The translations under genes were made by a program, and so were the position numbers. A DNA stretch of 64,000 bases from assembly GCA_051650105.1 (NCBI GenBank), contig JBOFIJ010000016.1, positions 1-64,000 of the forward strand. The letters are read 5' to 3'. Source of the stretch: CAMWXW01 sp051650105 (GTDB lineage: Bacteria; Desulfobacterota; Desulfovibrionia; Desulfovibrionales; Desulfovibrionaceae). Under the pieces are notes generated by a model. The model was not told the DNA's origin. It made no database searches and saw only the letters and a list, made by a program, of their open reading frames with translations. Positions within the stretch are counted from its first letter, which is position 1. The number at the start of each line of letters is the position of its first letter. Of this stretch, positions 27,169 to 36,007 are shown in pieces.

Positions 27169-27648
27169 TTATCCTAAACATTGTATGCCATAGTGTAATT
27201 CATTTGTGTATGCCTGTTTATCTAATAAAAGAAGTTGCTTTAGTAGAGTAATATTTATAAAATTACCGTGCACCGTAATATCTTTTGTTAGTACATACGA
27301 GATTTTCACTGTACAATATAGCTCGAAATACGAAATATTTTCTCTTTTCCGTGTTGAGAGTTGTGTTATATGTATTCCCCGAACACCAAATTCCTTATTC
27401 ATAATATGTTCTATATTTTCTTCTTTAGAAAGACCGTAAAGTAAAGGATACATGGAGCTTAAACACCATTGAGATTTTTTTGTCTCACGAATAAAGAGCA
27501 TATCTTGGTGAATAAATAATATGTGGATCATAATGTAGAGAATCTTTTGTGTTTTAGCTTCTTCATACGATGTATATCCTATGGGAGACATTAATGCATC
27601 TACTATAAGGGTATTGTCTTTTTTTCCTTGCAAAATTATTTCCCTCAC
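27169..27648 (-). CDS. Hypothetical protein, probably a degenerate Nudix-fold protein
   Basis: 159 residues from a GTG at 27648 with GGGGAG six bases upstream. The segment DMLFIRETKKSQW followed by LSKEENIEHIMNKEFGV aligns by eye with the layout of Nudix and IPP-isomerase proteins (LLLQxR..., then GxxxxE...REL.EE.GV). The glycine and most acidic residues of the Nudix box are missing, so hydrolase activity is unlikely if the assignment is right. Divergent from rimI with 20 bp between the starts. The family assignment is an inference; the reading frame and ribosome binding site look real. Confidence 0.6.
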   Translation of the reverse strand: MREIILQGKKDNTLIVDALMSPIGYTSYEEAKTQKILYIMIHILFIHQDMLFIRETKKSQWCLSSMYPLLYGLSKEENIEHIMNKEFGVRGIHITQLSTRKRENISYFELYCTVKISYVLTKDITVHGNFINITLLKQLLLLDKQAYTNELHYGIQCLG

Positions 27649-27656
27649 GCTATACT
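27628..27656 (+). promoter_or_regulatory. Putative rimI promoter with very short leader
   Basis: TTGCAA, 17 nt, TATACT, with only 12 nt from the -10 box to the rimI ATG. It overlaps the 5' end and ribosome binding site region of the divergent Nudix-like gene. Confidence 0.5.
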
Positions 27657-27668
27657 CCCCGCACTGCC

Positions 27669-28154
27669 ATGTTAGAATATACCATACAGAATGTTGAAGA
27701 GCAAGATCTTAATCAGCTTATTATACTTGATAACAGTATAAATCCCACATCTGTTTGGGGCTATGACGATTATAAAAGGTTGATAGATTCAGGGCTTTGT
27801 GAAATTGTAGGAGCGTTTAAGAAAGAACGTCTTATTGCTTTTGTTGTATTTTTTCTTTTGAAAAATGACTTTGAAATTATTAGTGTAGTGACAGAAAAAG
27901 AATATAGAAGACAAGGAATTGCAAGAACACTCTTTCATTTTGTATTAGCATGTGCAAAAGAAAGAAATATTGAACGTGTTTTTTTAGAAGTGCGTTTCAG
28001 TAATATTTATGCGAGGGATCTTTACAAAAAACTTGGTTTTGAAGAGGTTGGTATACGCAAGCACTATTATGTTGATCCAGATGAAGATGGAATTTTATAT
28101 ACTCTTTATGTACAATCTGTTATTCCAAACCCATTAGAAAAATATAAAAAATAG
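27669..28154 (+). CDS. rimI: Ribosomal-protein-alanine N-acetyltransferase RimI-like
   Basis: 161 residues, GNAT fold. It shows acetyl-CoA-binding YRRQGIARTLFHFV near residue 80, LEVRFSNIYARDLYKKLGFEEVGIRKHYY and a short C-terminal tail. RimI acetylates the N-terminal alanine of S18 and other proteins. There is no ribosome binding site; the predicted transcript would start about six nt before the ATG. nadB follows 39 nt downstream on the same strand. Confidence 0.9.
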   Translation: MLEYTIQNVEEQDLNQLIILDNSINPTSVWGYDDYKRLIDSGLCEIVGAFKKERLIAFVVFFLLKNDFEIISVVTEKEYRRQGIARTLFHFVLACAKERNIERVFLEVRFSNIYARDLYKKLGFEEVGIRKHYYVDPDEDGILYTLYVQSVIPNPLEKYKK

Positions 28155-28193
28155 AGTATATTTATGCAGTGCGTACTTTTGTGGAGGTGCTGT

Positions 28194-29705
28194 ATGTCTA
28201 TTAAAAATACTACATATGATGTGCTTATAGTAGGAGGTGGCTTAGCTGCTCTTTCTACTGCATATTCCCTTGGAAAAAAGGGATATTCTATAGCATTGCT
28301 TGTACCCACTTCTCGTCATTGTGGTGGCAATTCTTCTTACGCTCAGGGAGGAATCGTTTATACAGATTTTTTGAATGATCCAAAAGCATTACAAAAAGAT
28401 ATTTTATATGCAGGAGTGTATGATCAGGATGAAAATATTGTTACATATTTTGCTGAGAATGCCCCTTCTTGTGTAAAAAAAATTCTTATTGATGAATTGG
28501 GGATTTTTTCTGAAGAAGAATCGAGAAATAATCTTACCAAAGAAGGTGGACATTCTGTAAAGCGTATTTTGTATAAGGGAGACCATATTGGAAAATCTAT
28601 AATGCACGCTTTTACTTCTGTGCTTGAGAAATATACAAATGTGCACTACATAGAAAATTCCTTTGCATGCGAAGTGCTTTTGAATAACGAAAAGCATTGT
28701 ATAGGTGTAAAAGCTATTGTTGGGAACACACTTCTTTCTGTTTTTGCTCATAATACTATATTTGCTACTGGGGGTATTGGTGCTCTTTATAAAAGAAGCA
28801 CAAATCCTTGTCCCGTATTTGCTTCAGCTATTGCTATGGCATATGAAAAGAGTATAGCTCTCTCTCATTTAGAATATATACAATTTCATCCCACTGCAGT
28901 ATTCCATCAGGAATCAAAAAGTGTTTTTTTACTTTCTGAGACATTAAGAGGCGAAGGTGCTATTTTATTAAATAAAGATGGAAAAGCCTTTGCTAAAGAA
29001 TACCATCCTCTTGCTGATCTGGCTCCAAGAGATGTTCTCACTCGTGCTATTCTCATGCAAATGAAAAAAGATAATAGTGACTGTGTGTATTTAGATGCTA
29101 GAAAGAGTTCTTTTTCTTTACAAGAACGATTTCCAACAATATATTTGTATTGTTTACATAATATCGGTTTAGATATTGAAAAATCATGTATTCCTATTGT
29201 TCCTGCTATGCATTATTCTTGTGGGGGAATTGCAGTAGACAAATTTGGACAAACATCGTGTGCTAATTTATATGCTATTGGAGAATGTTCGTATACTGGT
29301 ATACACGGTGCTAATAGGTTGGCAAGTACATCTTTATTAGAGGCTCTTTTCTGGGGTACACATGTCATTAAGAGTATAACACAAAATCCCAATTTTTCTA
29401 ATGTGGTAGCGTTTTCTGCAGAGACTATTTATGAAGAAAATAGACCCTTGTATTGTCAAAAACTTTTGTGTACCATACAAAATATAATGTGGGATGATTT
29501 TGGTATTTTCCGAGAAACAGTAAATATGAAACGGTCTTTAGAAAAATTACAAGAAATTCGACATGAATGTACTGTTTTGTGGAACAAAAGAAAGAGTAAA
29601 GAGCGTATTCAATTACTACATGCTGTTATTGCTTCTTGTGCAATTGCAGAACAATGTATTGCAAATACTATTTCTAAAGGGTGTCATCATATTGTGGATG
29701 TATAG
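28194..29705 (+). CDS. nadB: L-aspartate oxidase
   Basis: 503 residues from ATG 28194, six bases after GGAGG. FAD-binding GGGLAALSTAYSLGKKG, NSSYAQGGI, a HSVKRILY segment, FATGGIGALY, EYIQFHPTAVF, LSETLRGEGA, HYSCGGIAVD and GECSYTGIHGANRLASTSLLE are all present. It oxidises aspartate to iminoaspartate in de novo NAD synthesis; nadA and nadC are not in the window. The helical C-terminal domain is somewhat short but complete. Confidence 0.95.
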   Translation: MSIKNTTYDVLIVGGGLAALSTAYSLGKKGYSIALLVPTSRHCGGNSSYAQGGIVYTDFLNDPKALQKDILYAGVYDQDENIVTYFAENAPSCVKKILIDELGIFSEEESRNNLTKEGGHSVKRILYKGDHIGKSIMHAFTSVLEKYTNVHYIENSFACEVLLNNEKHCIGVKAIVGNTLLSVFAHNTIFATGGIGALYKRSTNPCPVFASAIAMAYEKSIALSHLEYIQFHPTAVFHQESKSVFLLSETLRGEGAILLNKDGKAFAKEYHPLADLAPRDVLTRAILMQMKKDNSDCVYLDARKSSFSLQERFPTIYLYCLHNIGLDIEKSCIPIVPAMHYSCGGIAVDKFGQTSCANLYAIGECSYTGIHGANRLASTSLLEALFWGTHVIKSITQNPNFSNVVAFSAETIYEENRPLYCQKLLCTIQNIMWDDFGIFRETVNMKRSLEKLQEIRHECTVLWNKRKSKERIQLLHAVIASCAIAEQCIANTISKGCHHIVDV

Positions 29706-30110
29706 CATTGAGGTCCACTATATACACATGTTTTATACATTATTACGAATATAATGTGAAAATGGTATTGAAAAAAAATGGAGCTGGGGCTGTGAGAATA
29801 ATATTCCAATATATTGAAATGAGAACGTATAGATATCTGTTTTCTTTATAGTAGATGTGCCATTATTGTAATAATAAGATAAAAAGGCTTTCTCATAAAA
29901 AAGTTTGAAGTGACAGTATTTTTTCACAGCATGACTAAAAAATATTTTTGATGGACATTCCTGAAAATATTGTGTGAATGTTTTTTGCGAGGAGTATACA
30001 ATAGTGTATTATATGATATTGTCCTAGGTGGAAGTATGTGCGATTCTTTTTTAGGGTAGTAAGTGGATTGTGGCTTTGTGATTTTATTACAATACCAATT
30101 ATGAAATCTG
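29706..30110. other. Intergenic region between convergent genes, no gene seen
   Basis: About 400 bp between nadB (plus) and the 30111 gene (minus). Only one short hydrophobic frame, without ribosome binding site. No clear terminator hairpin. Confidence 0.55.
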
Positions 30111-30887
30111 TTATTCTCCTCCTTTTGTTAATTGTGTAAGATTTTGTTCTGTTGTTGTGTACATTTTATTATTTAATCCTGCTGCTAATGCAGCTGCACT
30201 TGCCTTTGCTTGAATTGCTATAAGGTTAATTGGGCTAATATTGATACTTTCTTCTGCTTCTATATTTTCTTGCATTGTACGTAAAATTCTTTCACTAGGT
30301 GTTTCCGAGTGAGCTTGTTGTATTTCTAAAGGTGTATCTATTGCTTCTTTTGGAATAATTCCAAGGTTACGGAGAATAGTATCGCCTGAATGGGGGGAGC
30401 TAACTGTTGATGGAACGTTGACAGTTTTGAACTGATTCCAATGTGTTGTATGATTTATACCATTTCCTCTGTGAATATCTATTTTAGTTTCTTTGAGAGA
30501 ATGGAGTGTATAACGGTTCTCAATTTCATTACTAAGGATATGGCTTCTTGTTACAAGGTTTGTATTTTGTGAGGGGGCAACATATTTCGTGTTAATTTGA
30601 ACATTGTCTATAACAGAAACTTTTGGAGTTCCTGTGAAGAATGCATTTTCTCTACTGTAAATATCTTCAGGAATATGTGTACCTCGTTCTATTACATTTG
30701 GGTACTGAATGCCATCTTCTCTCATTTCTAATAGAAGGCGTTCAAATCTATCTCTGCTCGTTTCCCCTAATACATTTTCTCTTGAGGAGTAATTTTGTAC
30801 AGAGGGCATTGTAATATCATCATCAATACTTTTTAGAACGTCTTGTTTTGAGGCGTATTGGCTGAGATCTGCAAGTAGAGTTTCCAT
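30111..30887 (-). CDS. Hypothetical hydrophilic protein next to a TPR chaperone-like gene
   Basis: 258 residues from ATG 30887, preceded by AGGTGATT. I do not recognise a family. There is no signal peptide or membrane helix. The protein is Ser/Thr/Asn-rich and probably poorly ordered in the middle (residues about 80-190). The C-terminal 50 residues are Ala/Leu-rich and helical (AIQAKASAAALAAGLNN). It begins 21 nt after the TPR gene. Small hydrophilic proteins paired with TPR chaperones are common among injectisome substrates, so an injectisome role is possible but unproven. Confidence 0.7.
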   Translation of the reverse strand: METLLADLSQYASKQDVLKSIDDDITMPSVQNYSSRENVLGETSRDRFERLLLEMREDGIQYPNVIERGTHIPEDIYSRENAFFTGTPKVSVIDNVQINTKYVAPSQNTNLVTRSHILSNEIENRYTLHSLKETKIDIHRGNGINHTTHWNQFKTVNVPSTVSSPHSGDTILRNLGIIPKEAIDTPLEIQQAHSETPSERILRTMQENIEAEESINISPINLIAIQAKASAAALAAGLNNKMYTTTEQNLTQLTKGGE

Positions 30888-30908
30888 ACGAATCACCTAT
30901 TTTCTATA

Positions 30909-31352
30909 TTATTGCGGCGATGTTTTTTGAACATCTGATTGTAATTCTGATAAAAGATTCTCTGCCATAAAGAAAACAGAATCGTCTTGTATAATGGGAT
31001 TTTCTGTCGTTCCAGTATTTGTGTATTTTTTATCTTGCATGGAGTTTAAGACAGTTTGGGCTTTTACTGTATCTCCCTTATGAAAATAAGCTAATCCAAG
31101 AAAGGCATCTACTGCTGGGTCGTTAGGGTGTTCCACGCGTGCTTCTGTTTCTAGCATATGAATAGCCATATCTGTCATACCCATGTAAAGGCATGTCATT
31201 ACTTGCCCTATAATAGGGCCTAAACGTTTTGGCCATGCTATACGAGCTGCATAGAACAGTGTACTCGCATCACGAATTAATCCAATATCTAAAATGCTAA
31301 ATCCTATTTGTAATAGCAGGGGAGCATATTTCTCATTTGAAGAAAGATCCAT
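30909..31352 (-). CDS. TPR protein resembling injectisome chaperones (YscG/HrpB1-like)
   Basis: 147 residues, all helical. Helix pairs ILDIGLIRDASTLFYAARIAWP, MTCLYMGMTDMAIHMLETEA and DPAVDAFLGLAYFHKGDTVKAQTVL look like tetratricopeptide repeats, the last closest to consensus. The size and arrangement recall YscG, HrpB1 and related type III secretion chaperones, which is an inference. It sits upstream of the 30111 gene in an apparent two-gene operon, about 8 kb from the sct operon. Confidence 0.7.
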   Translation of the reverse strand: MDLSSNEKYAPLLLQIGFSILDIGLIRDASTLFYAARIAWPKRLGPIIGQVMTCLYMGMTDMAIHMLETEARVEHPNDPAVDAFLGLAYFHKGDTVKAQTVLNSMQDKKYTNTGTTENPIIQDDSVFFMAENLLSELQSDVQKTSPQ

Positions 31353-31431
31353 AACATTGCCTCGTAAGATATAATAATATCTCTTATTCTATGCAAATAG
31401 TGTGCAAAATCTTTCTCTGGAATGTCTCCCA

Positions 31432-32223
31432 CTATGTGGTATCGGATATACGATGCTTTTCTTTATTTGTGAATAGCAAAAGAGCTTCTTTATTTATGGT
31501 ATTGTTGTGACAAAGAGCTATGCAGTCAACTATTTTTGCTCCTGCTTCTTTTATACTATGGGCTGCAGCGTGGGTGGTTAATCCAGTTGTGATAACGTCA
31601 TCTATTAAAAGAACAGATGCATGATGTAGTTTTTTCTTTGTTATAAAAATATCTGAAACATTGTCAATCCTTTTACCTAAAGTAAGAGACATTTGTGCGC
31701 TATGTCTTTTTCTTGAAAGAAGGATATTATTATATATGGGATATATGTTCTTTTTATGTTTTATTAACTCCCAAATTTGATGAAAACCTCTTTCTCGTAG
31801 TTTTTTGTTATAAAGAGGAATTGGAAGGATATAATCGTATTGTGTAGTAGCACAATTTTTATTTATTAATGAACAGAGGTAATGAGAAAGTATTGGAATA
31901 TAAGAAAGTTTATTTTGATATTTATATTGTGTGAGAATACTCTGAAAAGTGCTTTGATATGGTACTAATGCACGAATGGAATTCCATTCATATTTTTCTG
32001 GCAAACAATGTAAACATATATATTCTCCTTCTGTTGTTATTTCCGCAAGACAGAGCGTACAACGGGTGTGTTCTTCTGCCACTGTTTTATTGAGTGTATG
32101 TAAGCAAGACGTGCATATTGTATGTAAAGAGAGATCCTCATGCCGCATAGACATTGCAGATAAACAAAGACTACAACGCGAACGAAAGAGAACAGTAAAT
32201 ACTTTTTTCATTATAATATTCAT
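31432..32223 (-). CDS. ComF family phosphoribosyltransferase-like protein
   Basis: 263 residues. Two N-terminal zinc-binding pairs are visible (CSLCLS...CTSC and CTLCLAE...CLHC). The phosphoribosyltransferase fold follows, with YDYILPIPLYNKKLRERGFHQ and the PRPP loop VLLIDDVITTGLT near residue 210. ComF homologues take part in DNA uptake in competent bacteria; the role here is unknown. The ATG at 32223 has no ribosome binding site, but a promoter-like element ends 8 nt upstream. A second ATG four codons in is also possible. Confidence 0.9.
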   Translation of the reverse strand: MNIIMKKVFTVLFRSRCSLCLSAMSMRHEDLSLHTICTSCLHTLNKTVAEEHTRCTLCLAEITTEGEYICLHCLPEKYEWNSIRALVPYQSTFQSILTQYKYQNKLSYIPILSHYLCSLINKNCATTQYDYILPIPLYNKKLRERGFHQIWELIKHKKNIYPIYNNILLSRKRHSAQMSLTLGKRIDNVSDIFITKKKLHHASVLLIDDVITTGLTTHAAAHSIKEAGAKIVDCIALCHNNTINKEALLLFTNKEKHRISDTT

Positions 32224-32231
32224 GATACACT

Positions 32232-32259
32232 ACTATATGCTCTTCATAATTTTTTACAA
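32232..32259 (-). promoter_or_regulatory. Putative comF promoter giving a leaderless mRNA
   Basis: On the minus strand TTGTAA, 16 nt, TATAGT, ending 8 nt before the ATG at 32223. No ribosome binding site between. Confidence 0.45.
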
Positions 32260-32283
32260 GAGAGTAGCATAATGTTATTCTAC

Positions 32284-32313
32284 TTGACAAAGTCTTTTCT
32301 TAAAAAGTATCCT
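32284..32313 (+). promoter_or_regulatory. Putative promoter of the CobD-like gene
   Basis: Perfect TTGACA, 18 nt, TATCCT. The -10 box lies 26 nt before the ATG at 32340, leaving room for the GAGG ribosome binding site. Confidence 0.5.
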
Positions 32314-32339
32314 TAAGAGATATTGTTTATGAGGTTTTT

Positions 32340-33422
32340 ATGTATAAAGAATATGAGTACACCAATGCTCTTGTGGGCGACACAGAAAAAGGGGATCTTC
32401 AACAATGTCTTAATTTGCAAGGAATTTCTTTTACTCACGTTATGACATATACTCAGAAAATTATGGGAGAAACACCATACGATATTTCACGGTATCCCGA
32501 ATATAAAGCTCAGTCATTGCGTGAAATTCTTGCTACTTTTGAGGGAGAATCTGCAGAGAATATCCTACTTGGAAATGGTACGTTGGAGTTATTATATTCA
32601 ATACTCTCTACAGTATCTCCAAGAAGTGTACTCCTTATAGGCCCTTTATCTGAAAAATATGCACGTATTTGTGCAAACCTTGCTATTCCGTACACAGTAT
32701 ATTCGTTGCAAGCAAAGAATTCTTTTGCCTTTACTGTACAAGATGCAGAACATATCTCTGTGATACAATGTGAAATGACAATAGTCTGTTCACCAAATAG
32801 TATAACAGGAGCCTTATTATCTATTCCATTACTGTTATATTCCATTAACTCTCCTTGGTTATTGTTGGATTTTTCTTGCAAAGAATTTGCATATACTACT
32901 GAATATTATAACGATCTTTTATGGAAATCTTTGCGTCCAATGCTGCGTCAAGGAGTTCATCTTGTTACGTTGTGCACGTTTGATCACTTCTTTTATTCTC
33001 AAAGTGTGCCTCTTGCATACATAATAGCACAAAAGAAACATATTTCCTTTTTTGAACAAAAAAAATCGCCATATTCACTTTCTCCATTTGCTGTGGATAT
33101 TGGGAAGAAGATGATTGATTCTATCGAGCAATACAGACAGCAATTACCCAAAGTAGTACAGGATACGTACACGCTTCTTAGCACATTATCTACATACCCT
33201 TTATTTTCTGAAATATATTTTTCAAAAGAAATAGGATTTGTCACTCTTCGTATGGCTAAAGAATATTCTGCCGCTCAAGTACATTCATATTTACTGTCTA
33301 AAAATATTTTTGTAAGACTTTTACAAGCCCATTTTGGTGTACCATGCACAATGTTGCGTATTAAAGCAATAGAGCAAATGGATGAAGTATACAGTGCACT
33401 GGATGCTTTTTTATTGGAATAG
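32340..33422 (+). CDS. CobD/HisC-like fold-type I PLP protein lacking the PLP lysine
   Basis: 360 residues. By eye it follows threonine-phosphate decarboxylase CobD throughout: SRYPEYKAQSLREILA, ILLGNGTLELLYSIL, VCSPNSITGALL (N153), WLLLDFSCKEF (D177) and a C-terminal arginine in TMLRIKAIEQ. At the position of the Schiff-base lysine (CobD: SLTKFYAIPGLRLGY) it reads CTFDHFFYSQSVPLAY, with His216 in place of Lys and the downstream arginine lost. It therefore probably cannot work as a normal transaminase or decarboxylase. GAGG precedes the ATG. The frame is intact, so it is either a recruited pseudoenzyme or early decay. Confidence 0.8.
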   Translation: MYKEYEYTNALVGDTEKGDLQQCLNLQGISFTHVMTYTQKIMGETPYDISRYPEYKAQSLREILATFEGESAENILLGNGTLELLYSILSTVSPRSVLLIGPLSEKYARICANLAIPYTVYSLQAKNSFAFTVQDAEHISVIQCEMTIVCSPNSITGALLSIPLLLYSINSPWLLLDFSCKEFAYTTEYYNDLLWKSLRPMLRQGVHLVTLCTFDHFFYSQSVPLAYIIAQKKHISFFEQKKSPYSLSPFAVDIGKKMIDSIEQYRQQLPKVVQDTYTLLSTLSTYPLFSEIYFSKEIGFVTLRMAKEYSAAQVHSYLLSKNIFVRLLQAHFGVPCTMLRIKAIEQMDEVYSALDAFLLE

Positions 33423-33508
33423 AAAAAGTATTATATTTTTTATAAAAAGGGCATAGTATTTTTGTAATGTATTGTATGAAGCTACAGCGTTATATTGTTA
33501 TTTTCTTA

Positions 33509-34741
33509 CTATGAATTGTAGGATTGTAAGCTGTAGAGAATGTCCATTTTAGAAGCTTGCCATGCTGGATATATTCCAGCCAAAAATCCTATAAGAAGAG
33601 ATGTGATACATGTGCTTGAAAGCACAAAAATATTATAAACAAATGGGAAATTTCCTATTTGATAAATTGGAATAAGAAGAATATATGCTACTGTACTGCC
33701 AAGTAGAGCTCCTAATGTGGACATAAAACATGATTCTAAAAGAAATTGGATAATAATATCGTATTTTGTTGCTCCAATAGCTCTTTTTATACCTATTTCT
33801 GTTGTTCTTGAACGCACAAGGAGTATCATAATAGATAAAATACTTAATCCTCCAATAGCAAATGATATACATGCTGCAAGAAATGCAAGTGAATTAACCA
33901 ATGCAAGGGCATTACTTTGTAATTTAATGGTTTCTTCTGCTGTGAATACAACAAAGTCATCATCATTATTGTTATTAATAAAATGATTTTTACGCAAAAT
34001 AGTATTAATACTTTCTTCTACATGTGAACTTGTCTGAAGCGAACGCAAAGAGAGATACACTCCCGTAATGTGGTTCTGATTTGTTATTCGACGCATATAC
34101 GTGGAAAGAGGTATATATATATATTCATCTAAACGAGAACCTGTTGTGCTTTGCCCTATTTCCTGCACAACGCCAACAACACGTGCTACTGTTTTGTCTA
34201 AGCGTACTGTTTTCCCCACAGCGTCTTTAGCAGATGTAAAAAGTTCTTTAGCAATATTGTATCCAAGAACCACTACTTTATCTTTGTCATCTTCTTCTTT
34301 TTCTGTGAAGAATCTTCCATAGGCTATTGGGAGGGAGCGTACATATTGGTATGTTGGATAGCTTGCTATAAGAGTATTGTTTTGTAAAAGGATGTTATGA
34401 TACCGTATAGATGTCTTTGCATTAATAAATGGAGATGCTGTTTGTATATATTGATTGTTCTTTTTATATATTTCTTCATAATCCTTTAGTGTAAATGTTT
34501 GAATGGTGCCTTCTAAAGCTACTGTATTTCCTCTGGAATCGAATCGCAACGCTCCTGCTGTTGCTGTTATGAGGTTTGGACCTAATTTATCTAATTCTCG
34601 CCTTGTTTTTTCTACCATTGCTTCTGCTGTATTAAGAACAATATTTAAGACGAGTGCGCCAAAAAAAACTCCCAGAATTGCAAATACTGTGCGGGTTTTA
34701 TATGCTTGTAGAGCGCGCAGTGCTATCCAGAATGCTTTCAT
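33509..34741 (-). CDS. MacB-like ABC transporter permease
   Basis: 410 residues with one N-terminal membrane helix (residues 18-38), a large periplasmic MacB-type core domain (to about 275) and three C-terminal helices. Landmarks: ALRALQAYKTRTVFAILGVFFGA, GEIG-like motif RTTEIGIKRAIGATKYDI, and the C-terminal GIYPAWQASKMDILYSLQ. It follows directly on the preceding permease gene. Together they probably form a heterodimeric mechanotransmission transporter. Confidence 0.9.
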   Translation of the reverse strand: MKAFWIALRALQAYKTRTVFAILGVFFGALVLNIVLNTAEAMVEKTRRELDKLGPNLITATAGALRFDSRGNTVALEGTIQTFTLKDYEEIYKKNNQYIQTASPFINAKTSIRYHNILLQNNTLIASYPTYQYVRSLPIAYGRFFTEKEEDDKDKVVVLGYNIAKELFTSAKDAVGKTVRLDKTVARVVGVVQEIGQSTTGSRLDEYIYIPLSTYMRRITNQNHITGVYLSLRSLQTSSHVEESINTILRKNHFINNNNDDDFVVFTAEETIKLQSNALALVNSLAFLAACISFAIGGLSILSIMILLVRSRTTEIGIKRAIGATKYDIIIQFLLESCFMSTLGALLGSTVAYILLIPIYQIGNFPFVYNIFVLSSTCITSLLIGFLAGIYPAWQASKMDILYSLQSYNS

Positions 34742-36007
34742 TTACTCATTTCCTTTTAATGCAGAAATGGGATTAATAGAACTTGCTTGCCTGGCGGGAT
34801 TTAGTCCAAAAAGAATTCCGAGTACTATAGCAGCAGCAAAAGAATAGAGAAAAACTGTAAGAGAAATATCTATAGTAATAATGTGTAATTTTTCTAAAAA
34901 ATATCCTGCACCCACTCCAAATCCTATCCCTAAAAGAGCTCCAATACACGTTAGTATTATGGATTCAGACAAAAATTGGAAAATAATATGATTCTTTGTT
35001 GCTCCTAATGCTTTTTTTAATCCTATTTCACTTTTTCTTTCTACAACAGCAATATAATATAAATTTGCTAACACAAAGCCACTTATTATGAGTGTACCGA
35101 GTGCTGCAATAAGGAGAAAGACAGAAATTCCTCCCTTAATAAAAGAAACAAAACTAAGAACTTCTGTAGGGCTAACTATTGTGAAATCATCTTCTTCATT
35201 GATTTTACGAGTATGATTCTCTCGTAAAAGTGCCCGAATACTCCCAATATGTGTATTTATTACATCAGAATTTTTAAAAAGAAGTCTGACGGAATCGTAA
35301 CGATTTTTAGATACATCAAAACGTTGCATTAGTGTTGTAATTGGAATAATAACGGTATCATTTACATCGTAAAGTCCTCCAGCACTTCTTTTGTCTAAAA
35401 CGCCTATTACTGTGAAGAGAGTGTTGTTTATAAAGAATTGTTTACCTACGGGGTCGCTGTTGGGAAAAAGTTTTTCTTTAAGAGTATCTCCTATAATTGC
35501 AACAGGAAGTCCTCGTGTTATATCTGTTTTATCAAAAGGTCTTCCTTTTGCTATATCCCATCGCCAAGAATGGTTATACTCTTCTGTTGAACCTGTAACA
35601 GTGGCTACTGTGTAGGAATTATTCTTGTATTTTGTTTGAACAGCATTTCGTGTTCTCATAGGAAGAATAGATAGTATATTGGGAATAGATTCACGTATCC
35701 AGTTAATATCTTTTTGTGTCAATGTATCTGCACTAAAATTAAAACCTGTTTGTTTTATATTTCCTCCAAAAAGTAATAGTGCATCTGAACCAAATGCAGA
35801 AACAATTTCTTCTGCTTTATTGTGAGCTCCCCTTATTGCAGCTAAAATAATTGTAAGTGAAGCTATGCCAAGTGAAACGGCAATAATAATAAAGATAGAT
35901 CGCAATTGATACGCAAGAATTGCCTTAATAGACATGGTAAATATTGTATAATATTGCATTATAGAAGAATGTTTTGTGCTGGATATAGTATACTCATTCT
36001 GTATCAT
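34742..36007 (-). CDS. MacB-like ABC transporter permease
   Basis: 421 residues. Same layout as its neighbour: an N-terminal helix, a periplasmic core (about 75-290) and three helices at the end, with RKSEIGLKKALGATKNHIIFQ and GLNPARQASSINPISAL. The start ATG overlaps the stop of the ATPase gene as ATGA, which indicates translational coupling; an internal start near MSIKAILAYQL is also possible. Confidence 0.9.
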   Translation of the reverse strand: MIQNEYTISSTKHSSIMQYYTIFTMSIKAILAYQLRSIFIIIAVSLGIASLTIILAAIRGAHNKAEEIVSAFGSDALLLFGGNIKQTGFNFSADTLTQKDINWIRESIPNILSILPMRTRNAVQTKYKNNSYTVATVTGSTEEYNHSWRWDIAKGRPFDKTDITRGLPVAIIGDTLKEKLFPNSDPVGKQFFINNTLFTVIGVLDKRSAGGLYDVNDTVIIPITTLMQRFDVSKNRYDSVRLLFKNSDVINTHIGSIRALLRENHTRKINEEDDFTIVSPTEVLSFVSFIKGGISVFLLIAALGTLIISGFVLANLYYIAVVERKSEIGLKKALGATKNHIIFQFLSESIILTCIGALLGIGFGVGAGYFLEKLHIITIDISLTVFLYSFAAAIVLGILFGLNPARQASSINPISALKGNE

